Shown: positions 26,545-35,611 of the stretch, one piece after another | How the letters are laid out: each line of letters begins with the position of its first letter | How positions within the stretch are numbered: the first letter of the stretch is position 1 | Translations under genes and position numbers: made by a program | Source of the DNA: Flavobacterium microcysteis | Lineage (GTDB): Bacteria; Bacteroidota; Bacteroidia; Flavobacteriales; Flavobacteriaceae | NCBI RefSeq assembly: GCF_006385255.1 | Contig: NZ_VFJE01000055.1 | Coordinates: 483,990 to 547,989 of the forward strand | Reading direction: 5' to 3' | Length of the DNA stretch: 64,000 bases | The notes under the pieces: generated by a model | Told to the model about the DNA's origin: nothing | Databases searched by the model: none | Seen by the model: the letters and a program-made list of their open reading frames with translations, nothing else

Positions 26545-29451
26545 TTATGAATTAGGGGTTATAACAAAGCAAGCACCATCCAATCTATTATAAGAATTTT
26601 TATTGGTTGCATAAATACGGAATCCAGACTCATTTAAACTTTCTTTAGCCAGATATAATCCGATGCCTCTGCCGCTAGGACGATTTGAATAAAATAAATC
26701 AAAAATTTTAGGCAGTCTGTGTTCCTCTATTTTTTGTCCAGAATTAAGAATGAGTATTTCTTTTTTCTCTTCCAGATAATCAAAGTGTATTTCTTTAATT
26801 TCTGCATTTTTCATCCAAAAAACTGCATTATTAACTATATTTATTATAACGGTATATAATACAGGTTCTTTAATACGAATGATATGATTCTCAAAAGAAT
26901 CACTTACTACAATATTTATTTTTTCTTCCGTTAGTTTTCGGTCAAAAAAGTCCTTTATATACGTTATAATTTCAGAACATTTAATATCCTTACTTATAGC
27001 GGAATTAATTCTGTATAAAGGAGACAATAAATCATACTTATCTTCAAGATTTCTAAAGGTTTTTTCCAAAAGTTGGTAATCGGAATTTTCGACTATTCCA
27101 ATTTCTTCGTCTAATTTTTGAAGTAGCCGATTAATTCTGGAGTATAATACATTAAATTCGTGATCAATAATCTCAACAGCAATTCCTAATTGTGCGGTAT
27201 CCTGAACTTGATTCCATTGATTTCTCATTCTATCATACTCTGCTTTATAGGCACCCTGTAGTAACTCTTCATCAATATCAAAACTCATTCTATTAACGTG
27301 ATTTACTAAAGGAATTAATGTTTCATTTAATGTCTTCTTTAATTCCTCAAACTTCTTCTTAATTTCTTCAGATTGTTTCTGAATCTCGTTCTTTGAAAAA
27401 ATAGAATCTAAGGCGGCTTTTTTTGCATCTCCAAACTCATTCAATATTGATTCGGAACGATTATTATATTCCGCTATTAACGAGTTTACTTTTGATTTTA
27501 AAATTTCAAAATTATCAGAAATAAGTGTCTCCAATTCTCCCTTATAAATATCAATATTTTTTGTGAAATTTATTTTCAAATCCCTTAATTCTGCTTTTTC
27601 AGCAACTTTAACCATTAAAACAATACTATTCTTTTTAATATTGTTATTAAAGGAATGAATCTGATCTTCATATTTATTTAATCGATCCAACTGCAAATCA
27701 GTAGGTTCATATCTTTTAGGAATAGAAGGAAGAAGGTTCTCAAATTCAACATCTAATCTGTGTAACCTTTCCAAAATACTTTCTATTTCTGAAAAAGCAA
27801 CATTGGTGTCTTCAATTTTTTGGGCTAATAGCTCTAATAAGGAAGAATATTCTTTTTCATATTCTTTAAATTTATTTGGATAAGCATTTAACGATCTACT
27901 AAATGCTTTTTTCTCTTCAGTTTCTCGCTTACTATCTGATTCTATAGCTTTATTTCGTTCATTTAATATTTTTTTCTGATCTAAAAAAATCGATTGTTGA
28001 GCCTTATCCGAGAAAAAATCCTTAGCCACTTGAATAAAGAACGCAATTAAATCTGCTTCGAATGCTCTATACGGATCATTAGAAATCAACCCTTCACGGC
28101 TAGATTTGTCTTTCAGGTCAGGGTTTTCTCTTCTACTCAATTCTAAATAACCAAACATTCTCCGGTAGGAAAAATAATAGGTACCAATTCTTTTATTTCT
28201 ACGTTCTTCAAACTTTAAAAAATCTGCATTAGGTCTACCGTATGGCAAAACTCGGAACTCATCCCTAAAAATATACAGACCGCCGTTTTTGGACACTTTA
28301 TCATTTATTTTTTTAAAGGCATTATCACCAAGCATAGAATCTTTTCTGTCACCTTGACTGTAACCTAATCTAATAGGTATTTCTCCATAGAATTTTTTTG
28401 CAAATTTTCTACGTGTAGTTATATATTCATACGGAACTATTTTATCATAAATTTTTAAATTCCCTTTGAAATTTCCATTACCGTCAAATTTCCCGTCAAT
28501 TAAAACATCAGCTAAATGATAATCATCTGCGTTAAAAAAATTCCCCTCTCCGTTTATAAGCTCTTTGTCTTGACCTAAAACTTCGTGTATATAAAAAAAA
28601 GTATTAACAAGTTGGTTATTTTCTTTAAATGGGTTTACGAATCCGGATAAACTGGATATTGTAAATTCTCGTCCCTCACTATTATCTTCATCTTTATTTT
28701 CTTCAGCCAGTTCTAAAATTTGGTCGATAGGTTCAAATATTAAAAATTTTGTACCGTGGTTTTCTTTTATGTCAAGAAAACTAGAAAATAATGTATTAAT
28801 CATTTCATTTGTTAAACGTGCATTTATAACGGATTTTAATATTTCATACTTAAGATTCAGTTGTTTATCTTCCCAGATCGGATTTCCTTCACTATCTTTT
28901 TTCTTTTTGAAGTTTTGCAGAAAGGAGATTTTTAGTTTGTAAAAAGTATCTCTTACTTTTGAAATAGAAGCTAAATCTTCAACAGGAATATATATATCAT
29001 CTAAAAATAAATTAAAGTTTTCCAATAACCTCCAATCAAAAAACAATAACTGAACAGGATGCCCAATCTTTTTAGTAACCATTAGCATCGGATATCCTAA
29101 GTATGCAACAGACAGTCGTCCTATACCTTTTTCACCGGCTTTAATTCTCGGTTTTTTCCAAAGTGTTTCCTGATCTTCTAGTTGTTCTAACTCAGCTCGA
29201 CTTTTTGAATCCGTTCCTAATACCAGCCATTTTTCTAAAATATCTTTTTTAGACATTCCTTTTCCATCATCGGAAATTAGGAACAACGAGGAAGGCAAAT
29301 CTCTAAATTTTACTTTAAAAATTTCTGCAGTTAAATTATCTGCATAAGCATCATATCCATTTTTCCATAATTCAGTAATAGCTGTAGGTAAATCTGCGAT
29401 TTGTCCTTTACCTAATAAATCAACTGCTCTTGCTTTTGTTCTAAACTGCAT
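26545..29451 (-). CDS. double-GHKL protein: N-terminal MORC/Hsp90-like ATPase fused to a histidine-kinase-like module
   Basis: 968 residues. N-terminal GHKL ATPase: N box T-E-L-W-K-N-G-Y-D-A (Glu27, Asn31, Asp34), D-D-G-K-G-M (62-66), and G-E-K-G-I-G-R near 106-112, the HATPase_c_3 arrangement seen in MutL/Hsp90/MORC relatives. About 500-755 is charged coiled coil. The C-terminal ~210 residues resemble a histidine kinase: candidate phospho-histidine in I-I-D-H-E-F-N (His764), N box I-N-I-V-N-N-A-V (about 872-879), a degenerate D-box (L-N-S-G instead of D-x-G), and R-G-I-G-L-Y (928-933). Its first 11 bases overlap the methyltransferase gene. It could be a nucleotide-switched sensor for the restriction operon. 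Confidence 0.75.
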   Translation of the reverse strand: MQFRTKARAVDLLGKGQIADLPTAITELWKNGYDAYADNLTAEIFKVKFRDLPSSLFLISDDGKGMSKKDILEKWLVLGTDSKSRAELEQLEDQETLWKKPRIKAGEKGIGRLSVAYLGYPMLMVTKKIGHPVQLLFFDWRLLENFNLFLDDIYIPVEDLASISKVRDTFYKLKISFLQNFKKKKDSEGNPIWEDKQLNLKYEILKSVINARLTNEMINTLFSSFLDIKENHGTKFLIFEPIDQILELAEENKDEDNSEGREFTISSLSGFVNPFKENNQLVNTFFYIHEVLGQDKELINGEGNFFNADDYHLADVLIDGKFDGNGNFKGNLKIYDKIVPYEYITTRRKFAKKFYGEIPIRLGYSQGDRKDSMLGDNAFKKINDKVSKNGGLYIFRDEFRVLPYGRPNADFLKFEERRNKRIGTYYFSYRRMFGYLELSRRENPDLKDKSSREGLISNDPYRAFEADLIAFFIQVAKDFFSDKAQQSIFLDQKKILNERNKAIESDSKRETEEKKAFSRSLNAYPNKFKEYEKEYSSLLELLAQKIEDTNVAFSEIESILERLHRLDVEFENLLPSIPKRYEPTDLQLDRLNKYEDQIHSFNNNIKKNSIVLMVKVAEKAELRDLKINFTKNIDIYKGELETLISDNFEILKSKVNSLIAEYNNRSESILNEFGDAKKAALDSIFSKNEIQKQSEEIKKKFEELKKTLNETLIPLVNHVNRMSFDIDEELLQGAYKAEYDRMRNQWNQVQDTAQLGIAVEIIDHEFNVLYSRINRLLQKLDEEIGIVENSDYQLLEKTFRNLEDKYDLLSPLYRINSAISKDIKCSEIITYIKDFFDRKLTEEKINIVVSDSFENHIIRIKEPVLYTVIINIVNNAVFWMKNAEIKEIHFDYLEEKKEILILNSGQKIEEHRLPKIFDLFYSNRPSGRGIGLYLAKESLNESGFRIYATNKNSYNRLDGACFVITPNS

Positions 29452-30502
29452 TTGAGTGATTTTGGATTATTGACTTGCCTATTGCTTCAGCATATTTAGG
29501 AGGTACAGCATTACCAATCATACGTGCGATGTTAGCAATACTGGTTGCTTTAAAAATATAGTCTTTTGGAAAGGATTGTAAAACAGCACCTTCTCTTAAG
29601 GATATAGCGCGATCTTCTTCTGGATGTGCAAATCTTCCATTTGAAAAGCTGAAAAACTTTGTTGTTATCGTTGGAGATGGCCTATTCCACCACATCCGTC
29701 CATAAATATCTTTGAAACCAGTCGTATTTCCATAATGACATTTTGGTGCTAAATTTTTATCATAAACATATGCCATCCTTGTGCCTCCATTTTTAGGAGT
29801 AATAGCAAGCCTTTTTAAGTTGATTTCTGATAATCCAGATGTTGTATGCATAAAATCACTAGAGTCATTATTCCCAGGTTTTATTTTTGGAAACCCATTA
29901 TGTTCACCTATGACATCACTTACTTTTATTTTTTCACCAGAAACACGAATTGGGGCTAACTCTTTATCAGTAATACGATTTGCGATAAGTGTAAAACGTT
30001 TACGAAATTGTGGAACTCCATAGTTACTTACTTCGTGAACTTTACAGTGTACTTTATATTTATTGTCTTCTTTTAACCAATTAATAAAATCTTGAAGGCC
30101 ACTTTCCTCTTTTTTTCTAAAAACGCCTGGAACATTTTCAACAACCACATAACCAGGTTTGAAATATTCCACAAATCTTCTAAACTCTTTTAATAAATCT
30201 TTAGACTTTTCGGCTTTTTGTTTCTTTGTGTTTATAATACTCCAAAATTGACAGGGACTACATCCTATCAAAATTAAATCATTATCGTTTTTTTTTAGAT
30301 TAAGCTCTTTTTGAAGCTCTTTTGGTTGATATTTAAAAACATCTTTATGTATGAATTTAGCTCCTTCAATATTGGTTTCATACGTTTCTTTACAAGTTTC
30401 GTCAAAATCGATGCCGGCTAAAATATCAATGCCAGCACTTTTCATTCCGTGGCTCATTCCTCCTCCAGAACAAAAAAAATCAACTGCTTTTAGTTTATTC
30501 AT
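29441..30502 (-). CDS. DNA (cytosine-5) methyltransferase
   Basis: 353 residues with the 5mC methyltransferase motifs in order: I (F-F-C-S-G-G-G, 9-15), IV with catalytic Cys84 (C-S-P-C-Q), VI (V-E-N-V, 121-124), VIII (Q-F-R-K-R-F, 165-170), a short target-recognition region, and X (M-I-G-N-A-V-P-P near the end). It transfers a methyl group from SAM to C5 of cytosine in a specific site. As first gene of a tight five-gene operon ending in a McrB-like motor and a PD-(D/E)xK nuclease, it is most likely the protective methylase of a restriction-modification system. The target sequence cannot be read from the protein. Confidence 0.92.
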   Translation of the reverse strand: MNKLKAVDFFCSGGGMSHGMKSAGIDILAGIDFDETCKETYETNIEGAKFIHKDVFKYQPKELQKELNLKKNDNDLILIGCSPCQFWSIINTKKQKAEKSKDLLKEFRRFVEYFKPGYVVVENVPGVFRKKEESGLQDFINWLKEDNKYKVHCKVHEVSNYGVPQFRKRFTLIANRITDKELAPIRVSGEKIKVSDVIGEHNGFPKIKPGNNDSSDFMHTTSGLSEINLKRLAITPKNGGTRMAYVYDKNLAPKCHYGNTTGFKDIYGRMWWNRPSPTITTKFFSFSNGRFAHPEEDRAISLREGAVLQSFPKDYIFKATSIANIARMIGNAVPPKYAEAIGKSIIQNHSNAV

Positions 30503-30550
30503 TTTATAATCAATCTAATTGATTTTTTGTATTTTAGGTCTAATATAAAA

Positions 30551-30582
30551 TTACATTAGTACAAATGTTTGTGCTAATGTAA
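30551..30582. promoter_or_regulatory. inverted repeat upstream of the methyltransferase gene (candidate operator)
   Basis: Arms ttacattagtacaaa (30551-30565) and tttgtgctaatgtaa (30568-30582) pair in 14 of 15 positions around a 2-base centre, 49 bases before the methyltransferase start. The near-perfect dyad suggests a dimeric repressor site controlling the operon. Read on the minus strand it is followed by TTTTA, so a transcription attenuator is the alternative. Confidence 0.5.
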
Positions 30583-30838
30583 CTCAAATCTTATAATTTT
30601 AAAAATATATTTATAACTCTTCTGACAATATGAGGTTTTTAATAGATCTATTTTATGATTTTTTTCGTTATCATTTATTTGACAAAATCGACTTTTTTAT
30701 CTCAAAAGCTACAATATGTAGTTAAGTATTATAAAATGCAATGAGGTATTAAATTCATTAAATTAATATAATTATAAAGGCTAGTCGTAATTGAATATAT
30801 TTTCCAATTTTCACATAATCAAAACCATCAAAAAAAAT
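30583..30838. other. AT-rich spacer without a gene
   Basis: The 400-base gap between the methyltransferase and the TPR kinase contains the inverted repeat (30551-30582), the kinase terminator (30839-30870), and otherwise AT-rich sequence with no supported reading frame and no exact TAnnTTTG promoter on the minus strand. The operon promoter must lie here but could not be pinned down. Confidence 0.6.
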
Positions 30839-30870
30839 AAAAACCAGTTAAAATAGTTTAACTGGTTTTT
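30839..30870 (-). terminator. terminator of the 30902-33049 kinase gene
   Basis: Hairpin with arms aaaaccagttaaa / tttaactggtttt and flanking A/T tracts. An almost identical hairpin follows the paralogous kinase (33129-33160), so the terminator was duplicated along with the gene. Confidence 0.75.
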
Positions 30871-30901
30871 TAAATTATCCTACTTAGGAGTTTATATTAT
30901 C

Positions 30902-33049
30902 TTAACTCTCATAAATATAAGGAACCTCAAAAGCAACTTTAGCTCCTTCAATACTTCCGTCTGAAGCGATTACATTATTGGTTTGCACTATAAAATCTTT
31001 ATTTTTTGTGTAAGAAACCAAGCGTTCTTTGGTAATAGTCATGGCTAGTGATTTGTGATTGCTGACTTTCTCATCTGTGCCAAATCCTTTACCGTTATCG
31101 GTTACTTCAAAATAGAGTTTTTCTTCTTTCAGATAATAGTGAATATCAATTTTGCCATTTTCTGTTGTGTTACTTAATCCATGTTTGATGGCGTTTTCAA
31201 TGTAGGGCTGAGCCAGCATTGGTGGTAAAAATATGGATTCAGTATCAATGCTTTCTTCTATACGGATATTGAAATTGAATTTGTTTTCATATAAAAGTTG
31301 CTGTATGGCGAGGTAATTCTCAAGCATTTCAACTTCTTCAGCCAATGAAATATAGTTCTGGTTGGAGTTTTCAAGTATTTGTCTTGTCAGTTTAGAAAAC
31401 TTGCCCAAATAGTTCACTGCTTCATCATTTTGTCTGTTATTAATCAGGCTTCTGATGTTCTGAATCGAATTGAATATAAAATGCGGGTTCATCTGAGTGA
31501 TAAGTAGCTTTTGTTTGATTTGGTTTTTTTCCAGAACCGTAATGGCTTGTTTCTGTTTATTGTTTCGGTAGTAGAAATAAGCACCCAGCAACGAAAGAAG
31601 GAATACAGAAGAAACGGCAATCAGCCAGTTATTTTTAACGGCCGTTTTCTTTTCTGAACTTAGTTTGATGGCGGCTGTTTTCTTTTCAGAACTTAGTTTG
31701 ATGGCAGCTACATTTTTTTCCTGAGCGAGTTTCTGGTTTAGCTGTTTTTTTTCAAAATCATATACTAACTGTTGTCGGGCTAATGTGTTTTTTGAGGTTT
31801 CCAGTGCCATTTTCTTTTGGGCTTCGAGCTCGACGGCTGTTACTTTCTTTTGCTGGATTATTTTTTGTTGCAGTTCTTTTTTCTCAAACTGGTATTTGAG
31901 TTCTTGTTGCGCCAATTCGTTTTTTGAGGCTTCTAAATTTGTAGAATCTTTTATTACAATATTGGCTTCATGCATTTTTAATGCTTTTTCATACTGTCCG
32001 CTTTCTTTATAAATTTTGTATAGCAAGGAGGTGATACCGGACTGCGAATTGATGTTTTTATTTTTTTTTGCCAGGCTGTAGCTCAATTCACCATACTCCG
32101 CAGCCTTATCATAGTTTTTATTTTTGTAATTAATGCGTGCAGCACTCCCATATACTCCTTGTTTTGAAATATCATCATTACATAAATCTAAGGCTCTTTT
32201 TAAATAATCTTCCGACTCAGCTAGTTTTCCCAATTCACTGGAGGATTGGGCCAATTGTACTAAAATTATCGATTCTGCCTGAGGATCTTTATTCTTTTTG
32301 ATATAGTAGTATGCTTTTAAAAAACTGTTATGGGCTTCGGTAAAGTTTTTAAGACGGGTATAAGATGTGCCTATATTATTATGAATTACCGCTAAACTAT
32401 GGCGGTCTGATTTTCTTAATTCTGACTCTGGGACATCATAATAGGGCAATGCTTTTTTTAGATGAACAATAGCTTTATTCCAGTCCTGCTGAGCTATACA
32501 AGCGGTTCCTATTTCCATATTTACGGTTGATATTCCGCTTTCATTATTAATGCTCTCGTAGAATTTTAAGGCTTCAAAAAAGTATTTGAACGTATTGGGC
32601 CAGTCAGCAATATGGCGGTAGTACGCACCTTTACCAACTATCGCTAATGCCATAGGCTTATAGTCTTTGGATTCTTTCCAATACTTTATAGCTTCATCAA
32701 AGTGCATTGGCGCATTTTTGTTGCCCTCACTTGTTTCTTTTTTTGCGGTATTGTAGTAATACACACCTGCAGCAAATTGGTATTTTCGCTTTACTTTTGG
32801 GTGAAGTTTGGGCATTGCCAATCCTTTAGTAAAAACAGGAGGTAACTGATTGAAGTAGGCCACATGTGCTTTACTCAACATAATTGTGTTATCCATACCC
32901 GCAATAATGGTATTAATACGTGTTGTATCACTAATTTTGGGATTAGCCAATATCGTTTCTAAAGAATCAATTGTTTTATTCTGAGAATAAACAGGAAAGC
33001 CGATAAAGAGAAGGAGTAGAAAAGGTGCTAAATGCTTGTAATTTAACAT
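30902..33049 (-). CDS. TPR sensor histidine kinase, LytS/YehU type (paralogue 1)
   Basis: 715 residues from ATG 33049, which starts a signal peptide (M-L-N-Y-K-H-L-A-P-F, ending V-Y-S-Q); a longer open frame to 33115 adds an unlikely N-terminus. Order: signal peptide, TPR-like helices (about 60-370), long coiled coil with repeated K-N-x-L-A-x-Q-x-L-x-Y units (about 370-475), TM helix (about 475-495), then the His_kinase domain with T-Q-M-N-P-H-F-I-F-N-S and a HATPase with E-N-A-I-K-H-G and D-N-G-K-G-F-G. This class normally signals to LytTR regulators, but none lies beside it. Its last ~210 residues are nearly identical to those of paralogue 2. Confidence 0.88.
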   Translation of the reverse strand: MLNYKHLAPFLLLLFIGFPVYSQNKTIDSLETILANPKISDTTRINTIIAGMDNTIMLSKAHVAYFNQLPPVFTKGLAMPKLHPKVKRKYQFAAGVYYYNTAKKETSEGNKNAPMHFDEAIKYWKESKDYKPMALAIVGKGAYYRHIADWPNTFKYFFEALKFYESINNESGISTVNMEIGTACIAQQDWNKAIVHLKKALPYYDVPESELRKSDRHSLAVIHNNIGTSYTRLKNFTEAHNSFLKAYYYIKKNKDPQAESIILVQLAQSSSELGKLAESEDYLKRALDLCNDDISKQGVYGSAARINYKNKNYDKAAEYGELSYSLAKKNKNINSQSGITSLLYKIYKESGQYEKALKMHEANIVIKDSTNLEASKNELAQQELKYQFEKKELQQKIIQQKKVTAVELEAQKKMALETSKNTLARQQLVYDFEKKQLNQKLAQEKNVAAIKLSSEKKTAAIKLSSEKKTAVKNNWLIAVSSVFLLSLLGAYFYYRNNKQKQAITVLEKNQIKQKLLITQMNPHFIFNSIQNIRSLINNRQNDEAVNYLGKFSKLTRQILENSNQNYISLAEEVEMLENYLAIQQLLYENKFNFNIRIEESIDTESIFLPPMLAQPYIENAIKHGLSNTTENGKIDIHYYLKEEKLYFEVTDNGKGFGTDEKVSNHKSLAMTITKERLVSYTKNKDFIVQTNNVIASDGSIEGAKVAFEVPYIYES
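31641..31706 (-). repeat. 33-bp in-frame tandem duplication in the kinase coiled coil
   Basis: Two adjacent 33-base units (31641-31673 and 31674-31706), differing at three positions, each encode A-A/V-I-K-L-S-S-E-K-K-T. They lengthen the juxtamembrane coiled coil by 11 residues, which is three heptad turns less the phase expected, so the insertion may shift helix register. Confidence 0.8.
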
Positions 33050-33128
33050 AAATTTGAGGGATGTGATTAAAAAACGGAAGTAAAAATAATCAATTGATAG
33101 ATACATATAGCCCAACCAACAAAAATAA

Positions 33129-33160
33129 AAAACCAGTTAAAATACTTTAACTGGTTTTTT
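33129..33160 (-). terminator. terminator of the 33197-35356 kinase gene
   Basis: Hairpin aaaaccagttaaa / tttaactggtttt, the same stem as at 30839-30870 with a changed loop, lying between the two paralogous kinases. Confidence 0.75.
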
Positions 33161-33196
33161 ATATTACCTTTTTAGCAGTTTATAGTAAGTATCACT

Positions 33197-35356
33197 TTAG
33201 CTTTCATAAATGTAAGGAACTTCAAAAGCGACTTTGGCGCCTTCGATACTTCCATCAGAAGCGATTACATTATTAGTTTGCACCACGAAATCTTTGTTTT
33301 TAGTATAGAACGTCAAACGCTCTTTTGTGATGGTCATGGCCAGTGATTTGTGATTGCTGACTTTCTCATCAGAACCAAATCCTTTACCGTTATCGGTTAC
33401 TTCAAAATAGAGTTTTTCATCCTTTAAATAATAATGGACATCAATTTTTCCGTTTTCTGTTGTATTGCTTAACCCGTGTTTGATGGCGTTTTCAATATAA
33501 GGCTGCGCCAACATAGGTGGTAAAAATATGGATTCGGTATCCATGCTATCTTCTATACGGATATTGAAAATGAATTTGTTTTCATACAAAAGTTGCTGTA
33601 TAGTGAGATAGTTTTCAAGCATTTCAACCTCTTCAGCTAATGAAATATAATTCTGATTGGAGTGTTCAAGAATTTGTCGGGTTAGTTTAGAAAACTTACC
33701 CAGATAATTTACTGCTTCATCATTTTGTCTGTTGTTAATCAAACTTCTGATGTTTTGTATGGAATTGAATATAAAATGCGGGTTCATTTGTGTGATTAGT
33801 AACTTCTGTTCTAACAGTAGTTGTTGGTTCTGCATTTTTACTCGTCTGATTTTTAATAAAGCAACTAGGAAACCCAAAACAATCAGAAGACCTATAAAGC
33901 CGGCAATCAGCCATTTTTTTTGTAATTGAGAAACGGCTACTGTTTTCTTTAAGGTGTTCACACTTTTCTTTGCCGTAGTTAAGGTGTCTTTATAAGCATA
34001 TTCGTATTTGATTTCTGCGAGCTTATCAAAAGTTTCTTTTTTGTACAGGCTGTCGTTTAGTTCTTTATGTTCTTGTCCGCTTTCATAGGCCAACTTATAC
34101 TCTTTGATAGCATAATAGATTTTTGAAAATAAAAGAGAGTAATCCGTTTGCAAGCTCAGGAGTTTGAGTTCATTGGCAATATCACTTCCTTCTTTGGCAA
34201 ACTGCATTGCTTTATCATATTCCTTTTTAGCAAAATAAATCCTGCCCATATTCAAATAACTGTTAGACAGTTCCCGCTGAGCTCCGATCTGCTTATATGT
34301 TTTTATTGCTTTTTCATAATGACGGAGCGATTCATCATAGTTTTCAACCATAAAGTAATAAGCTCCAATATTGTTATTGAAAAAAGCAACGGCAAAGGTT
34401 TCATTTGCTTCCTGGCTTAGTTTTAATCCTTTCTTAAATATTGCTAAGGCTTTAGGATTTTTTTCCGTCATAAGGATAATACCGATGTTGCTTAAGCAAC
34501 CCATAACCTGTTTCTCTTTTTTTAGCTTTTCAAAGATGGCTAATGATTTATATAAATAAGAAAGAGCGACTTTATTATTTTCCATTTCCTGATACATCGT
34601 ACCAATGTTGTTTAAATTGGAAGCAATGCTATATTCATCATTAAATTGTTTGCTGATTTCTATGGACTTATTATAGTATTCTAAAGCAAGAGTGGGTTGG
34701 TTTTGCTGTTTATAAAGATTTGCCAAATTGATATAAGTAATAGCAAGTCCTTTTCGATCTCCTAACTTTTCATCAATTACTATTGTTTTTTTATAATAGT
34801 CAAGGCTTTTGTCATAATCTCCCTGAGTATTATGAATCATGGCAATAATCATCAAAGCGTTTGAGGCCACTTTTAATTTACCGGATTGTTCACTAAGTTC
34901 TGTGGCAGTTTTAAGATATTCCAAAGCTTTTGGATAATCAGTCAGATCGTAATAAGCCATACCAATGTTCAAATTACAATTGGCAACACTTACTTTAATC
35001 TTTAAATCCTCGTAAACCTCCATGGAATTCTTAAAATAACTAATGGCAGTTTGATAATCTCCTTTTCCTGAATAGGTTCTACCCGACATCAGTAAGCTAT
35101 AGGCTTTTCCTTTTTTATACTGTAAGGCTTCAGAGAGTTGTTCCGATTCTTTATATAACTGTAATGCTTTATCAGCATCAGTCCTCATTATTTTAAGAGC
35201 TGCTGCATTTAATAATTTAACCCTTATCGTATCTTTTTTTGTATAGGTCTGTAAGCTGTCTACTGCTTTGTTTTGTGAAAAACCATTGGATAGGTTGGCT
35301 AAAAAGAGTATAAGAAAAATTCGTTTTATAAATTGAGAAGATTTGATAGTAAACAT
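33197..35356 (-). CDS. TPR sensor histidine kinase, LytS/YehU type (paralogue 2)
   Basis: 719 residues. Signal peptide (M-F-T-I-K-S-S-Q-F, ending G-F-S-Q), about eight tetratricopeptide repeats (roughly 60-430; e.g. A-L-E-Y-Y-N-K-S-I-E), a TM helix near 475-497, then His_kinase (M-N-P-H-F-I-F-N-S) and HATPase. The TPR region differs strongly from paralogue 1, while the catalytic end differs at only about 11 of 210 residues. No LytTR response regulator is adjacent. The two kinases have their own terminators, so they are separately transcribed copies of one module with different sensors. Confidence 0.88.
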   Translation of the reverse strand: MFTIKSSQFIKRIFLILFLANLSNGFSQNKAVDSLQTYTKKDTIRVKLLNAAALKIMRTDADKALQLYKESEQLSEALQYKKGKAYSLLMSGRTYSGKGDYQTAISYFKNSMEVYEDLKIKVSVANCNLNIGMAYYDLTDYPKALEYLKTATELSEQSGKLKVASNALMIIAMIHNTQGDYDKSLDYYKKTIVIDEKLGDRKGLAITYINLANLYKQQNQPTLALEYYNKSIEISKQFNDEYSIASNLNNIGTMYQEMENNKVALSYLYKSLAIFEKLKKEKQVMGCLSNIGIILMTEKNPKALAIFKKGLKLSQEANETFAVAFFNNNIGAYYFMVENYDESLRHYEKAIKTYKQIGAQRELSNSYLNMGRIYFAKKEYDKAMQFAKEGSDIANELKLLSLQTDYSLLFSKIYYAIKEYKLAYESGQEHKELNDSLYKKETFDKLAEIKYEYAYKDTLTTAKKSVNTLKKTVAVSQLQKKWLIAGFIGLLIVLGFLVALLKIRRVKMQNQQLLLEQKLLITQMNPHFIFNSIQNIRSLINNRQNDEAVNYLGKFSKLTRQILEHSNQNYISLAEEVEMLENYLTIQQLLYENKFIFNIRIEDSMDTESIFLPPMLAQPYIENAIKHGLSNTTENGKIDVHYYLKDEKLYFEVTDNGKGFGSDEKVSNHKSLAMTITKERLTFYTKNKDFVVQTNNVIASDGSIEGAKVAFEVPYIYES

Positions 35357-35589
35357 CAGTAAGGTGGTAGTTTTTTTTGGTTGTTACGTTTTTAGAAAAT
35401 CAAAAATAGGATAATTTTTGTAGTAAATTGTTCAAACTGTTAACAAGTATCATTTTTGTTTGTTGTTTTTTATAGCTATAATTGATAAGACAGTAACTCA
35501 GGTAAAATAGTATCGATTAATAACTACTTTTTGAATATATAATTCTGTAGAAAAAATCTTTCATTTAGTCATCCGAACCGATTTTTCTC

Positions 35590-35597
35590 TACATTTG
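35590..35597 (+). promoter_or_regulatory. promoter -7 element (TACATTTG)
   Basis: TACATTTG matches TAnnTTTG 14 bases before the ATG at 35612. The 255-base divergent gap (35357-35611) otherwise holds AT-rich sequence and a possible minus-strand TATTTTTG element at 35401-35408 for the kinase. Confidence 0.45.
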
Positions 35598-35611
35598 AAA
35601 AAACCAATCCA

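Noticed and set aside
20869..30502. Classical McrBC type IV restriction
   Set aside because: A cognate-looking 5mC methylase starts the operon and the nuclease is of the DUF2357/DUF524 type rather than McrC, so a methylase-bearing system fits better.
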